Of a DNA stretch of 64,000 bases, positions 43,540 to 55,634 are shown one piece after another. The notes under the pieces are model-generated. The model did no database searches and was not told the DNA's origin. It worked only from the letters and a program-made list of their open reading frames with translations. Source of the DNA: Arthrobacter gandavensis (GTDB taxonomy: Bacteria; Actinomycetota; Actinomycetes; Actinomycetales; Micrococcaceae); the NCBI RefSeq assembly GCF_015355785.1, contig NZ_JADKYW010000003.1, positions 124,001 to 188,000 on the forward strand, in the 5' to 3' direction. Each line of letters starts with the position of its first letter. The stretch's first letter is position 1. A program made the position numbers and the translations under genes.

Positions 43540-45057
43540 CTAGGCGGAAACGCCCAGGCGTTCCAGGATCAGCTCCCGGACGCGGCCGGCGTCGGCCTGT
43601 CCGCGGGTTGCCTTCATGACGCCGCCGACGATCGCGCCGACGGCCTGGATCTTGCCGCCGCGGATCTTCTCCGCAACGTCCGGTGCTGCTGCGAGGGCGG
43701 CGTCGATGGCTTCGAGCAGGGCGCCGTCGTCGGAAACCACGGCCAAGCCGCGCTTTTCGATGACTTCCTCCGGGGTGCCTTCGCCGGCCAGGACGCCGTC
43801 CAGGACCTGGCGGGCCAGCTTGTCATTGATCTTGCCGGCCTGGACCAGCCGGTCCAGCTCAACGATCAGTTCCGGAGTGACGCCGGTGTCCACCGGATCC
43901 ACTTCGGCTTCCTTGGCCCGGCGGGCAACCTCGCCCATCCACCACTTGCGGGCCACCTGGGCAGAGGCACCGGCTGCGATGGTCTCCTCGATGGCCTCCA
44001 TAACGTCGGCGTTGACGACGTCGCGGAACTCGGCGTCGGAGTAGCCCCACTCTGCCTTGAGCCGCTTGCGGCGCTCGGCCGGCGGTTCGGGCAGGCGGGA
44101 GCGCAGCTCTTCGATCCACTCCGGCGTAGTGACCACGGGCAGCAGGTCCGGTTCCGGGAAGTACCGGTAGTCATCGGCGTCGGACTTCGGCCGTCCCGAG
44201 GTGGTGGAACGGGTGTCCTCGTGCCAGTGGCGCGTTTCCTGGACGATCTTCTCACCGGATTCAAGCACGGCGGCGTGCCGCTGGATCTCAAAGCGGACGG
44301 CGCGTTCGACGGCGCGCAGCGAGTTGACGTTCTTGGTTTCCGAGCGGGTGCCGAACTTTTCCTGGCCGTGCGGGCGCAGGGAAACGTTCGCGTCGCAGCG
44401 GACGTTGCCGCGCTCCATCTTCGCGTCGGAGACACCGAGGTTCTTCACGATTTCCCGGATGGCTGCCACGTAGGCCTTGGCAAGTTCAGGCGCGCGGGAA
44501 CCGGCACCCTCAATCGGCTTGGTGACGATTTCAACCAGCGGAACACCGGCACGGTTGTAGTCCACCAGGGAGAAGTCCGCGCCCTGGATACGCCCTGCGG
44601 CACCGCCCATGTGGGTGAGCTTTCCGGCGTCCTCTTCCATGTGCGCGCGTTCGATTTCGACGCGGAACACGGTGCCGTCTTCAAGCTCGACGTCCAGCCA
44701 GCCGTCGTACGCGATGGGGTCTTCGTACTGGGAGGTTTGGAAGTTCTTGGGGGTGTCCGGGTAGAAGTACTGCTTCCGGGCGAAGGTGCAGGATTCGGCG
44801 ATCCTGCAGTTCAGCGCCAGGCCAATCAGGATTGAGTACTCCACGGCGGTCTTGTTCACCACCGGCAGCACGCCCGGCAGGCCTAGGTCCACGGGCGTGA
44901 CGTTGGTGTTGGGCTCGTCCCCGAACACGTTCGGCGCATCGGAGAACATCTTGGTCTTGGTGTTGAGCTCTACGTGGACCTCGAACCCGAGCACCGGGTC
45001 GTACTTCTCCATGGCGGTCTCGAAGGGAAGGGTCTCTTCCTGGGTGTGCACGGACAT
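43540..45057 (-). CDS. gatB: Asp/Glu-tRNA amidotransferase subunit B
   Basis: GatB binds the mischarged tRNA and kinase-activates Asp-tRNA-Asn or Glu-tRNA-Gln within GatCAB. The 505-residue protein starts [20 protein letters not shown]. GatB marks are VLGFEVHVELNTKTKMFSDA, LGLPGVLPVVNKTAVEYSI and SLRPHGQEKFGTRSETKNVN, plus the C-terminal YqeY-like helical domain ending RELILERLGVSA. Its ATG overlaps the gatA stop (TAATG). Confidence 0.97.
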   Translation of the reverse strand: MSVHTQEETLPFETAMEKYDPVLGFEVHVELNTKTKMFSDAPNVFGDEPNTNVTPVDLGLPGVLPVVNKTAVEYSILIGLALNCRIAESCTFARKQYFYPDTPKNFQTSQYEDPIAYDGWLDVELEDGTVFRVEIERAHMEEDAGKLTHMGGAAGRIQGADFSLVDYNRAGVPLVEIVTKPIEGAGSRAPELAKAYVAAIREIVKNLGVSDAKMERGNVRCDANVSLRPHGQEKFGTRSETKNVNSLRAVERAVRFEIQRHAAVLESGEKIVQETRHWHEDTRSTTSGRPKSDADDYRYFPEPDLLPVVTTPEWIEELRSRLPEPPAERRKRLKAEWGYSDAEFRDVVNADVMEAIEETIAAGASAQVARKWWMGEVARRAKEAEVDPVDTGVTPELIVELDRLVQAGKINDKLARQVLDGVLAGEGTPEEVIEKRGLAVVSDDGALLEAIDAALAAAPDVAEKIRGGKIQAVGAIVGGVMKATRGQADAGRVRELILERLGVSA

Positions 45058-46559
45058 TACTTTCCTCCTCCGAGTACGGGTGCCGAGGCAAGCAGCGGGC
45101 CGCCCCACTTCTGCTCCAGCAGGCCTTCGAGTGCCGCGCCGGCACGGTAGAGACGCACATCTTCGCGGGCCGGAGCCAGGAACTGGATGCCCACCGGCAG
45201 CCCGTCCGCCAGGCCGCCGGGGATGGAGATGCCGGGAACGCCGGCCATGTTGGCCGGGATGGTGGCGACGTCGTTCAGGTACATTGCCAGCGGATCGTCC
45301 AGCTTCTCCCCCAGCTTGAACGCGGTGTTCGGCGAGGTCGGGGAGATCAGCACGTCAGCCTGGGCGAACGCGGCGTTGAAGTCGCGCTGGATCAGGGTGC
45401 GGACCTTCTGGGCCGAGCCGTAGTAGGCGTCGTAGTAGCCGGCGGAGAGGGCGTAGGTGCCCAGGATGATGCGGCGCTTGACCTCGTCGCCGAAACCGGC
45501 GGCACGGGTGGCGCCCATGACGCGCTCGATGGTGAGCGGCGGGTCGGCGGGCAGGCGGCGCATGCCGTAACGGACGCCGTCGTACTTCGCCAGGTTGGAG
45601 GATGCCTCCGAGGGCATGATCAGGTAGTAGGCGCCCAGGGCGTACTTGAAGTTGGGGCAGGAAACCTCAACGATTTCAGCTCCCGCGTCCTTGAGCAGTT
45701 CCAGCGACTCGTCAAAGCGGGCCTGTACGCCGGGCTGGTAGCCCTCGCCCTGCAGTTCCCTGATGACGCCGATGCGCATGCCTGCGACGCTGCCGTTGCG
45801 GGCGGCTTCGGCAAGGTTGCCCACGGGATCGGTCAGCGAGGTGGAGTCGCGCGGGTCGTGTCCGCCGATGACTTCCTGGAGCAGCGCGGCATCCAGTACG
45901 GTCCGGGAGACCGGGCCGATCTGGTCCAGCGATGACGCCATGGCGATGGCACCGTAGCGCGAGACGCCGCCGTAGGTGGGCTTCACACCCACGGAACCGG
46001 TGACGGACGCGGGCTGGCGGATGGAACCGCCGGTATCCGTGCCGAGGGCCAGCGGTGCCTCGAACGCAGCGACGGCAGCAGCGGAACCGCCGCCGGAGCC
46101 GCCGGGAATGCGGTCCAGGTCCCACGGGTTGCGGGTGGGGCCGTAGGCGGAGTGCTCGGTGGAGGAGCCCATCGCGAATTCATCCAGGTTGGTCTTGCCG
46201 AGCATCGGCATGCGGGCTGCCCGGATCCGGGAGACCACGGTGGCGTCGTACGGGCTCATCCAGCCTTCGAGCATCCTGGATCCGGCGGTGGTGGGCTGGC
46301 CCACCGTGACAATCAGGTCCTTGACGGCGATGGGAACGCCGGCAAGGGTGTGCAGCTCTTCCCCGGCAGCGCGGGCTTTGTCCACACCGGCGGCAACTTC
46401 GAGTGCCTCGTCGGTATTGACGTGCAGGAAGGCGTTGATCTCGCCGTCCACTTCGGCAATGCGGTCCAGGTGGGCCTGGGTGACTTCGACGGCGGAAACC
46501 TCGCGTGCGGCGAGCTTCTCCGCCAAAACGGCAGCGGGAGAGGTAATCAGTTCACTCAT
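45057..46559 (-). CDS. gatA: Asp/Glu-tRNA amidotransferase subunit A
   Basis: GatA is the glutaminase/amidase subunit that supplies ammonia to GatB. The 500-residue amidase-signature protein has the catalytic lysine in [20 protein letters not shown], the signature [20 protein letters not shown] and the nucleophile serine in [16 protein letters not shown]. It sits 8 nt after gatC and overlaps gatB by 1 nt. Confidence 0.97.
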   Translation of the reverse strand: MSELITSPAAVLAEKLAAREVSAVEVTQAHLDRIAEVDGEINAFLHVNTDEALEVAAGVDKARAAGEELHTLAGVPIAVKDLIVTVGQPTTAGSRMLEGWMSPYDATVVSRIRAARMPMLGKTNLDEFAMGSSTEHSAYGPTRNPWDLDRIPGGSGGGSAAAVAAFEAPLALGTDTGGSIRQPASVTGSVGVKPTYGGVSRYGAIAMASSLDQIGPVSRTVLDAALLQEVIGGHDPRDSTSLTDPVGNLAEAARNGSVAGMRIGVIRELQGEGYQPGVQARFDESLELLKDAGAEIVEVSCPNFKYALGAYYLIMPSEASSNLAKYDGVRYGMRRLPADPPLTIERVMGATRAAGFGDEVKRRIILGTYALSAGYYDAYYGSAQKVRTLIQRDFNAAFAQADVLISPTSPNTAFKLGEKLDDPLAMYLNDVATIPANMAGVPGISIPGGLADGLPVGIQFLAPAREDVRLYRAGAALEGLLEQKWGGPLLASAPVLGGGK

Positions 46560-46567
46560 GGAAGTAT

Positions 46568-46864
46568 TTACTCCTCATCCAGGATGGCAGGGACCTTGAA
46601 GCGGCCTTCGGCGTTGTCCGGAGCGCCGGACAGGGCCTGCTCATTGGTCAGCGTCTGCCCCACGACGTCCTCGCGGAACACATTCACCAGCGGGATCGGG
46701 TGGGAGGTGGCCGGGATATCCTCACCGGCAACTTCGCTTACGGACTTGATCGAATCCACGATGACGTCAAGCTCGCCGGCCATCTTGTCCAGCTCGTCAT
46801 CGGTCATCTCAATGTGGGCCAGCCGCGCCAAATGCGCCACGGCCTCACGATTGATCTCAGACAT
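46568..46864 (-). CDS. gatC: Asp/Glu-tRNA amidotransferase subunit C
   Basis: The 98-residue GatC stabilises GatA and links it to Gat[21 protein letters not shown] and [20 protein letters not shown] are the two family helices, and the end contains [10 protein letters not shown]. It is first in the gatCAB operon. Confidence 0.95.
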   Translation of the reverse strand: MSEINREAVAHLARLAHIEMTDDELDKMAGELDVIVDSIKSVSEVAGEDIPATSHPIPLVNVFREDVVGQTLTNEQALSGAPDNAEGRFKVPAILDEE

Positions 46865-47030
46865 GAGTCTCCCATGCGTCTTATGCAGTATTTTCGGCCT
46901 TACGCCGGTATCCGTACCAGTCTACGGCGTTTGGCCCCTCGGTTCGGGTGGCCGGGACATCCAGGGCGCGGCTCCTTCACTGCGTGCGTGAAGGCAGGGT
47001 CCGACGCCGGTGCCTGGCTATGACCGCCCG

Positions 47031-47525
47031 CTAGAGTTCCAGCCGGAAGACCCACAGCACGTAGTCTTCGCCCGGAACGGTCCAGTCCCTCTCGGGCACG
47101 CGCTCGAAGCCCAGAGACAGGTACATGCTGTGCGCGCCTAGCATGCTGGTCATGCTGGTGAGCGAAACGGCGTGGATTCCGTCCAGGCTCCGAGCGTGCT
47201 CCACGATCGCGGTGACCAGGGCGCGGCCCACTCCCCCGCGCTGGACTGCAGGGTCAACGGCCAGCATGCGGAATTCGAGTTCACCGTCGACGGCGATGTC
47301 CGTGTAGGGCTGCCCGGCGAACGTGACGGCGGCGGATCCTGCCACGGCGCCGTCTTTCTCCGCCACCCAGAGCTCGGCGTGCTGATCCCGGTGTTCAACG
47401 TTCTCGAGTTCCTGGACGTAGGGATTGTCAGCGTCAATGAACCCCGCCTTGAGGTACGCCTCGCGGGTGATCCGCCGGATGTCTTCATAGTCAGCCGGTG
47501 TTGCCCGCCGGACGGTAATGCTCAT
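47031..47525 (-). CDS. GNAT-family N-acetyltransferase
   Basis: The 164-residue enzyme consists of one GNAT domain. It starts MSITVRRATPADYEDIRRIT, has the acetyl-CoA loop in FRMLAVDPAVQRGGVGRALV (about 88-107) and the C-terminal strand SMYLSLGFERVPERDW. The substrate is unknown. It stands alone between gatC and the DksA-like gene. Confidence 0.9.
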   Translation of the reverse strand: MSITVRRATPADYEDIRRITREAYLKAGFIDADNPYVQELENVEHRDQHAELWVAEKDGAVAGSAAVTFAGQPYTDIAVDGELEFRMLAVDPAVQRGGVGRALVTAIVEHARSLDGIHAVSLTSMTSMLGAHSMYLSLGFERVPERDWTVPGEDYVLWVFRLEL

Positions 47526-47640
47526 GGGTATTACGAATCCTTACGTGGTGGTTGATTTCCACGGATGATTCTATCGGCGCACCCGCACCTCCGTGCGCCG
47601 GTGGTGACGGCGCGCACAGCGGTTCCGGCGGCGCCGGGCG

Positions 47641-47675
47641 GCAGGCGGCAGGCGGCAGGCGGCAGGCGGCAGGCG
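47641..47675. repeat. 7-bp tandem repeat (GCAGGCG x5)
   Basis: Five perfect consecutive copies of GCAGGCG, with a partial copy (GGGCG) on each side, lie 8 nt past the stop of the DksA-like gene. Non-triplet repeats like this can change length by slippage; here they are outside coding sequence. Confidence 0.9.
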
Positions 47676-47683
47676 GGCGACCG

Positions 47684-48130
47684 TCAACGGCGCCGGGCGG
47701 CAGCGGCGCAGGCAACACAAAAGCGCGCCTCGGGACGGATCTCCAGCCGGGCCTCCGGAATGGGCTCTCCGCAGCGTTGGCAGATTCCGTAGGCGCCGTC
47801 GTCGAGCCTCGCCCTGGCATCCAGCAGCTCCACCAGGGAGGCTTCGAGAGCCGCGAGCATTGCCACTTCATTTGCCCTCTCCACCGTGACGGTGGTGCCT
47901 TCTGGATCATGCTCGTCATCCGCAGGCGTGTCCTTCGCGGCCGCAGTCACTTCCCGGATGTCCGCCAGCACGGCGTCGATCTTGGCGCGGGCTGAGTCGA
48001 TGTGCTCGTCGAGAATCGCGGCGAAGCGGGCAGCGTCCAGATCTTTGGGCGTTTCGGGCTTCTGTTCCCGGACATGTGCGGTGACGACTGGTGCCAGCTT
48101 GCGCGATGCCGCTTGAACTTTACGTGGCAT
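47684..48130 (-). CDS. DksA/TraR C4-type zinc finger protein
   Basis: The 148-residue protein has a basic N-terminus (MPRKVQAASRKLAP), a helical middle with a probable coiled coil (about 30-110) and the DksA/TraR finger CQRCGEPIPEARLEIRP with a second pair CVAC (about 117-141). All four cysteines are present. DksA relatives enter the RNA polymerase secondary channel and tune transcription; whether this one does is inference. A 7-bp tandem repeat follows its stop. Confidence 0.87.
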   Translation of the reverse strand: MPRKVQAASRKLAPVVTAHVREQKPETPKDLDAARFAAILDEHIDSARAKIDAVLADIREVTAAAKDTPADDEHDPEGTTVTVERANEVAMLAALEASLVELLDARARLDDGAYGICQRCGEPIPEARLEIRPEARFCVACAAAARRR

Positions 48131-48445
48131 GGTGCGTCCTTCCGGGTCCATGGATCTCGCTAAGTTCCATCCATTATCCGCGCGGGTAAGCCAAATACCC
48201 GCCCCGGGAGGGGCCGCTTTCCTCACGGCTTAAACCTCAGCCGCTGCCCCGCGGCAAAAGGGTGCGGTGGAGCTCAAGCGGCCCTTAGCTCAAGATTTGC
48301 TCAAGGCCTGCACAGGAAACCCATAATTCTTCCCCCGAGCAGAAAACGGGCACGCCAGACCCGACTTTTCCCTGCATTCTTTGGCTAGTCTCACTTCACC
48401 GTTCCTGATTGGTCTCGTAACGGAGTTCTAGTACTGGGGGTAGAC
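48131..48445. other. Intergenic region between the DksA-like gene and the 83-residue ORF
   Basis: This 315-bp gap has no gene. It holds a small hairpin GCGGGTA-N7-TACCCGC (48182-48202), a GCCCC-GGGA-GGGGC dyad right after it, and three direct copies of GCTCAAG (48272, 48288, 48299) that could be regulator sites. A TGGGGGTAGAC ribosome site precedes the plus-strand ATG. Confidence 0.5.
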
Positions 48446-48697
48446 ATGAAGCAGGAAATCCGGCTTGCTCCGGGCATGATCGTCAGCTGCCAAAAGGGCA
48501 TCAGTTCCGTGAAGCTGCGTGTCATGGGGGCCAGCCGCTGCGACGGCTGCAGCACCATGGGCGTCATTGTCCAAGTCATGGAAGACGCCGTAGTGGACAA
48601 CTTCCATTACTGGAAAGGGCACGTCATTGTGATGGACCGGAACAGGATCACGGTCGACTCGAAAACCTCCGTGCCGTCCTGGACCGGCTCCTACTGA
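48446..48697 (+). CDS. Small protein of unknown function
   Basis: The 83-residue product, starting MKQEIRLAPGMIVSCQKGIS, is not recognised. It is rich in beta-prone residues and contains SRCDGCSTMG, a short two-cysteine motif, and one more cysteine at about 15. This could bind a metal or form a disulfide. A good ribosome site (GGGGGT, 5 nt) and normal codon use support it as a real gene. Its neighbours on both sides run the other way. Confidence 0.7.
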   Translation: MKQEIRLAPGMIVSCQKGISSVKLRVMGASRCDGCSTMGVIVQVMEDAVVDNFHYWKGHVIVMDRNRITVDSKTSVPSWTGSY

Positions 48698-48751
48698 GCG
48701 GCCGCAGAGTCCCCGTGTATCCGGCCCCGCCTGGTCCCGCTTAGGTCTTCG

Positions 48752-51786
<3,035 letters not shown>

Positions 51787-51969
51787 CTACCCAATCTTGC
51801 CGTATGTACGACGGCGGCGGGAGCTTTGCGGGGCCTGCCGGCTGCCGCGCGTCCCGGGCTGCCGAGGTGCTCCCCACAGGAACAACTCCGGACAGGCCGT
51901 CTGCTCCCCTGCTTTCCCTGTGATCGGTTCTTGCCCTTTCAGCGGAACACACACGGCGGGAGAGAACGC

Positions 51970-52351
51970 ATGGACATGTTTCAGGACTTTCCCGAGTTGG
52001 TCAGGGACCACTACAGCACGTATTGGATGGGCGGAGGCCTCAGTTATTCCGGAGACTACTTGGGTAAGGACCGGCATGAACCGTTTCCGATCTACGTGTC
52101 GGCTTATCAGAGTGGAGACAGATCACAGCGGGCTTCGGATGGCGGAGAGGGAACTGGTAAACCAGCACCTTCCGGAGGGGTACGTGCTCTATCGACCTGC
52201 CCCCACTCTTGGGGTCGCAGCTCCCAATCAGTTCCCACGCCGTACGTCGATCGGTCGGCGCGCTCTGAACAAAACAATTTCTCCGCGGCTGTCGATATCC
52301 ATGCAGCCCGTTCGACGGCATAGTAGGAGCAGCACGGAGCGCTCCCTCTAG
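51970..52351 (+). pseudogene. Frameshifted small hypothetical gene
   Basis: An ATG with a GGGAGAG ribosome site opens MDMFQDFPELVRDHYSTYWM and the frame reads plausibly up to PIYVSAYQSGDR. After about 52118 that frame becomes Ser/Gly-rich nonsense. The +1 frame instead gives a protein-like GLRMAERELVNQHLPEGYVL then YRPAPTLG, to a TAG. A frameshift near 52112-52125 would join the two. The family is unknown. It may be a dead or mis-sequenced gene; it lies just before the YciI-ECF42 pair. Confidence 0.4.
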
Positions 52352-52367
52352 AGGTCAGGAGAATGCC

Positions 52368-52811
52368 ATGAAGTACATGATGATTATGCGGACCACCGAT
52401 TCGGCCGTTGAAGCGTCCAAGGACATGCCGTTTGAAGAAATCATCAACGCCATGGGCGCCTACAACGAGTCGATGATCAACGCCGGTGTGCTGCTGGCCG
52501 GCGAAGGACTGGCCGAGGCAACGGAGGATGCCAACTTCCTGGTGGACTTTTCCGAAGACCCGCCGCTGATCACCGACGGCCCGTACGGCGAGACCCACGA
52601 GCTCTTCAACGGATTCTGGATTATCCAGGCTTCCTCAAAGGATGAGGCTGTGGAGTGGGCCAGCCGGTGCCCGCTTGGCCCCGGCGCGAAGCTGGAAGTC
52701 CGGCGGGTTACCGATGCCTCTGACTTTGAGGACTTCGCGGACAACGAGTACATCCAGAAGGAAGAAGGATGGCGGGAGCAGGCAGAGAAGCTGCGCGCGG
52801 AGAACCCCTAG
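52368..52811 (+). CDS. YciI/DGPF-family protein linked to ECF42 sigma factor
   Basis: The 147-residue protein starts MKYMMIMRTTDSAVEASKDM and has the family core LITDGPYGETHELFNGFWII, where DGPY replaces the usual DGPF, followed by the VRRVTDASDFEDF end. A clear AGGAGA ribosome site precedes the ATG. DGPF proteins are the conserved neighbours of ECF42 sigma factors, and such a gene follows after 4 nt, so this is probably part of the same regulon. Its biochemical role is unknown. Confidence 0.88.
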   Translation: MKYMMIMRTTDSAVEASKDMPFEEIINAMGAYNESMINAGVLLAGEGLAEATEDANFLVDFSEDPPLITDGPYGETHELFNGFWIIQASSKDEAVEWASRCPLGPGAKLEVRRVTDASDFEDFADNEYIQKEEGWREQAEKLRAENP

Positions 52812-52815
52812 CGCC

Positions 52816-54102
52816 ATGGCGGATGCAGGCAGCGGGGTCCCCCCGGGTGAGGAGACGGCTGGTGCGGACGCTGCGGCCGCAGTCCGCCACCGGATAGACG
52901 CCGTTTGGCGGATTGACGGTGCCGGGATTGTCGCGGCCTTGGCCCGTGCCACCGGGGATCTGGGTCTGGCGGAGGACGTTGCCCAGGAAGCGGTGGCTGA
53001 GGCGCTGGCCTCCTGGCCGGCTGGGGGCGTGCCGCGGAACCCGGCTGCGTGGTTGACCTCCGTCGCCAAGCGCCGCGCGATTGATGCCTGGCGGCGGGCG
53101 GAGCGTCTCGAGGAGCATTACGCGGATCTCGGCAGGGAGCTCCGCGACGAAGCCGCCCCGGCGTGGGATCCGCTGCCAGACGACGTCCTGAAGCTGATTT
53201 TTGTGGCCTGTCATCCGGTGCTGTCCCGTGAAGCGCAGGTGGCGTTGACCCTGCGGATTGTGGGCGGACTGTCCACCAGGGAGATCGCGCGGCTGTTCCT
53301 GCTACCGGTGGCCGCGGTGCAGCAGCGGATTGTCCGGGCAAAGAAGACCCTGGCCGCCGCCCGGGTTCCTTTCGGCGTACCGGAACCGAATGAGTGGCGG
53401 GACCGGCTCGGCGGAGTGCTCGCGGTGATCTACCTCCTGTTCACGGAGGGGTACGCTGCCTCCGCAGGGCAATCGTGGTTGCGCCAGGACCTGGCGTTGG
53501 AGGCTTTGAGGTTGGGCCGGCTCTTGTCCCGCCTTGTTCCGCGGGAGCCGGAGGCGTTCGCCTTGGTGGCGCTGATGGAGTTCCAGGCATCCAGGTTCCG
53601 TGCCAGGACCCGTGTGGATGGATCACCCGTGCTGCTGACCGACCAGGACCGCACGCTGTGGGACCGCGCCCAGATTGAGCGCGGACGGGCTGCCCTGGCT
53701 CAAGCTGATGCTCTGGGGCGCGGCCGGGGAAACTACGCCTTGCAGGCCGCGATCGCGCAGTGCCATACGGTTGCGCCGAGTGTGGAGGGTACGAACTGGC
53801 AGCGGATCGTGCTGCTGTATGAGGCTTTGGGCCGGCTGGCACCGTCTCCTGTGGTGGAGCTAAACCGCGCCGTTGCGGTTTCCATGGCGACCGGTCCGGC
53901 AACGGCTCTGGAGATGGTGGACCGGCTTGCTGCCTCGGGTGCGCTCCGCGGCTCGCATCTGCTGCCCAGCGTACGGGCTGAACTGCTGTCCCGCCTCGGC
54001 CGGATCGAAGAGGCACGGACTGAATTCAGTACTGCTGCTGCGCTGGCGCGCAATGACCGGGAGCGGGAGGTTCTGAAGGGCCGCGCTGCAGGAATGCCTT
54101 AA
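52816..54102 (+). CDS. ECF42-group RNA polymerase sigma factor
   Basis: The 428-residue protein has sigma region 2 (LGLAEDVAQEAVAEALASWP, RNPAAWLTSVAKRRAIDAWR; about 45-105) and region 4 (TLRIVGGLSTREIARLFLLP and VQQRIVRAKKTL; about 150-185). A long helical C-terminal extension (about 200-428) contains VELNRAVAVSMATGPATALE, as in the TPR-like tail of ECF42 factors. No anti-sigma gene is adjacent, as known for this group. It is co-transcribed with the YciI gene. Confidence 0.92.
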   Translation: MADAGSGVPPGEETAGADAAAAVRHRIDAVWRIDGAGIVAALARATGDLGLAEDVAQEAVAEALASWPAGGVPRNPAAWLTSVAKRRAIDAWRRAERLEEHYADLGRELRDEAAPAWDPLPDDVLKLIFVACHPVLSREAQVALTLRIVGGLSTREIARLFLLPVAAVQQRIVRAKKTLAAARVPFGVPEPNEWRDRLGGVLAVIYLLFTEGYAASAGQSWLRQDLALEALRLGRLLSRLVPREPEAFALVALMEFQASRFRARTRVDGSPVLLTDQDRTLWDRAQIERGRAALAQADALGRGRGNYALQAAIAQCHTVAPSVEGTNWQRIVLLYEALGRLAPSPVVELNRAVAVSMATGPATALEMVDRLAASGALRGSHLLPSVRAELLSRLGRIEEARTEFSTAAALARNDREREVLKGRAAGMP

Positions 54103-54227
54103 CGCGTCAGCAGATCGTGCTCGGTCAGCACGACGTCGCTGAGGTCTTCCCAGCGGAACGCTCCGTGATACTCGCCCCGTCCGGCAATAGTGATCTCAGG
54201 GATTTCTCCGCGGCGAATCTCACCTGG
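54099..54227 (-). pseudogene. Orphan 3' coding remnant after the cassette stop codon
   Basis: Directly after the TGA of the 295-residue ORF, the same frame stays open for 42 codons. It reads GEIRRGEIPEITIAGRGEYH and then GAFRWEDLSDVVLTEHDLLT before a TAA that overlaps the stop of the sigma gene by 2 nt. It has no usable start codon of its own in frame. It looks like the end of a former gene, perhaps an immunity gene, or a C-terminus cut off by the TGA. No family is recognised. Confidence 0.45.
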
Positions 54228-55115
54228 TCACCCCCGGAACGCCAGGGACGGCAACCGATTCTGGACCACCTGAACATCCTGCACCTGGGAGGCCGGCACC
54301 ACCGTCCAATACACCCCGGCATCAGCCTTATTCAGCCCCAACGCCTCAGCCCGGTCAGCGTTATGCCCCGTATAGAACAACCGGTACAGCTGCCCGTCCT
54401 CACCCTGGGCTACATCCGTAATCCGGAACGGTTCACCCTGCCACGAACACGTCGCCAGCAGCTCATAGAAGTCCTGGATCTCCCCCAGCCCCACCGTCCG
54501 GCGCCAAACCCCCTTCGGGGTCCGCTCAAAACCCTCCACCCCGGGATCCGACGCAGCCGCCACTTCAACGGAACGGCCCTCGTTCACCAAATCAGCACGG
54601 AACACCTGCCCCTGCCACACCGCGGACCAGCCCATAATGTGCGACGGGCTATGCGCACCAGGCCGGGAAATCCCCGAGGCATCGGACACACCCCAGCCGG
54701 TCGCCACCTCAAAATAGACGGCAATCAGTTCCTCGGGCTGCCCGGCCCGGATACGCCACAGCTCGGCTCCCGGCGGAATGGCACATTCATCCAGGAAATA
54801 CGACGGCACCACACCACCGGACCACGCCGCGAAACCCGTCCCCGTGAACGGCGGACGGTCCACAAACTCCGGATCCGCCGCATCGTGCACATACACGGAC
54901 AACGGCACCTGGAACCGCAGCACATCAACGTACCCGGCGCCCCGGTCCCACGGCGACCCCGGGAAATCCAGGCCATGAACAGCAAACAAGTCCTCCGGCG
55001 TCCGCGCATTCACAGCATCCCCGGCGTTCACCACAAACCCCGAAACCGTATCCCGGTTACCACCTACCAGGAACTCAACCTGCGCCGGACTCAACGCCTT
55101 CTGCAAAAAAGTCAT
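54228..55115 (-). CDS. Orphan toxin-cassette-like protein, paralog of the type VII substrate C-terminus
   Basis: The 295-residue protein has no signal peptide and no trafficking domain. Residues 26-122 parallel the C-terminus of the large substrate: GFVVNAGDAVNARTP versus GFISQASDTAILRTV, YVDVLRFQV versus YAVRFHAQN, and PPGAELWRI versus ESGAEMWRI. From about 160 (SAVWQGQVFRADLV) to the end (VVPASQVQDVQVV) it parallels the separate 165-residue ORF (GTWKGREFELWSL, WLPADRVRDIRV). It therefore holds in one chain what the substrate locus holds in two frames. The ATG is preceded by GAAGG. The catalytic activity is unknown. Confidence 0.7.
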   Translation of the reverse strand: MTFLQKALSPAQVEFLVGGNRDTVSGFVVNAGDAVNARTPEDLFAVHGLDFPGSPWDRGAGYVDVLRFQVPLSVYVHDAADPEFVDRPPFTGTGFAAWSGGVVPSYFLDECAIPPGAELWRIRAGQPEELIAVYFEVATGWGVSDASGISRPGAHSPSHIMGWSAVWQGQVFRADLVNEGRSVEVAAASDPGVEGFERTPKGVWRRTVGLGEIQDFYELLATCSWQGEPFRITDVAQGEDGQLYRLFYTGHNADRAEALGLNKADAGVYWTVVPASQVQDVQVVQNRLPSLAFRG

Positions 55116-55136
55116 TACTACCCTTCGGTAGGTCAA

Positions 55137-55634
55137 TCAGTCAGTGCCATATGGAATAGTTTCTACTCTGATATCCCGAACTCGGTCTGCGGGAAGCCAG
55201 CCACCGACAAATACGTGTTCCAACGGTTCATTCTCGCTAAACGGCTTGAAATTGTGGTTGTTGATGAGTTGGCGCTTGTACTGCGCAGCCATCGGGTCAA
55301 TGCTTTCCACAGCCAGATTCCCATCATCATCTTCCGCGATGAGCACAAAGTTACGTCCCGGACCCATATTCCCCGTCACCTCGACGCTGTGTCGGTTGGT
55401 AACTTCGTCTGCCGGGACATCCAAGCTGTGGGCAAGGGGCGTTTTTGCAACTCGGTTCGGAAAGGTTGCAGTGTGCCATTCCGGTCCTGGCGAATCGCCG
55501 CCGTTCTGCACCAAGGTCAGATACCCTTCATATGGCTTCAGCGACCACAGCTCAAATTCTCGCCCCTTCCATGTCCCGTAATTTCCTGTGAGTTTTGTCC
55601 CGTCTTTTCTCCACATAATTACGGGCTCATCCAT
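55137..55634 (-). CDS. ORF overlapping the substrate gene in the -1 frame; C-terminal module
   Basis: The 165-residue product starts MDEPVIMWRKDGTKLTGNYG. It contains GTWKGREFELWSLKPYEGYL and ends GGWLPADRVRDIRVETIPYG, the pattern seen at the C-terminal half of the 295-residue cassette. Its ATG lies 16 nt inside the substrate gene, with no good ribosome site. An A6 run just upstream could shift ribosomes or polymerase into this frame, giving a fused protein. Alternatively it is a separate immunity-type protein. Confidence 0.65.
   Translation of the reverse strand: MDEPVIMWRKDGTKLTGNYGTWKGREFELWSLKPYEGYLTLVQNGGDSPGPEWHTATFPNRVAKTPLAHSLDVPADEVTNRHSVEVTGNMGPGRNFVLIAEDDDGNLAVESIDPMAAQYKRQLINNHNFKPFSENEPLEHVFVGGWLPADRVRDIRVETIPYGTD

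Noticed and set aside
47600-47700. CRISPR-like array
   Set aside because: The repeat unit is only 7 bp with no spacers; it is a simple tandem repeat.
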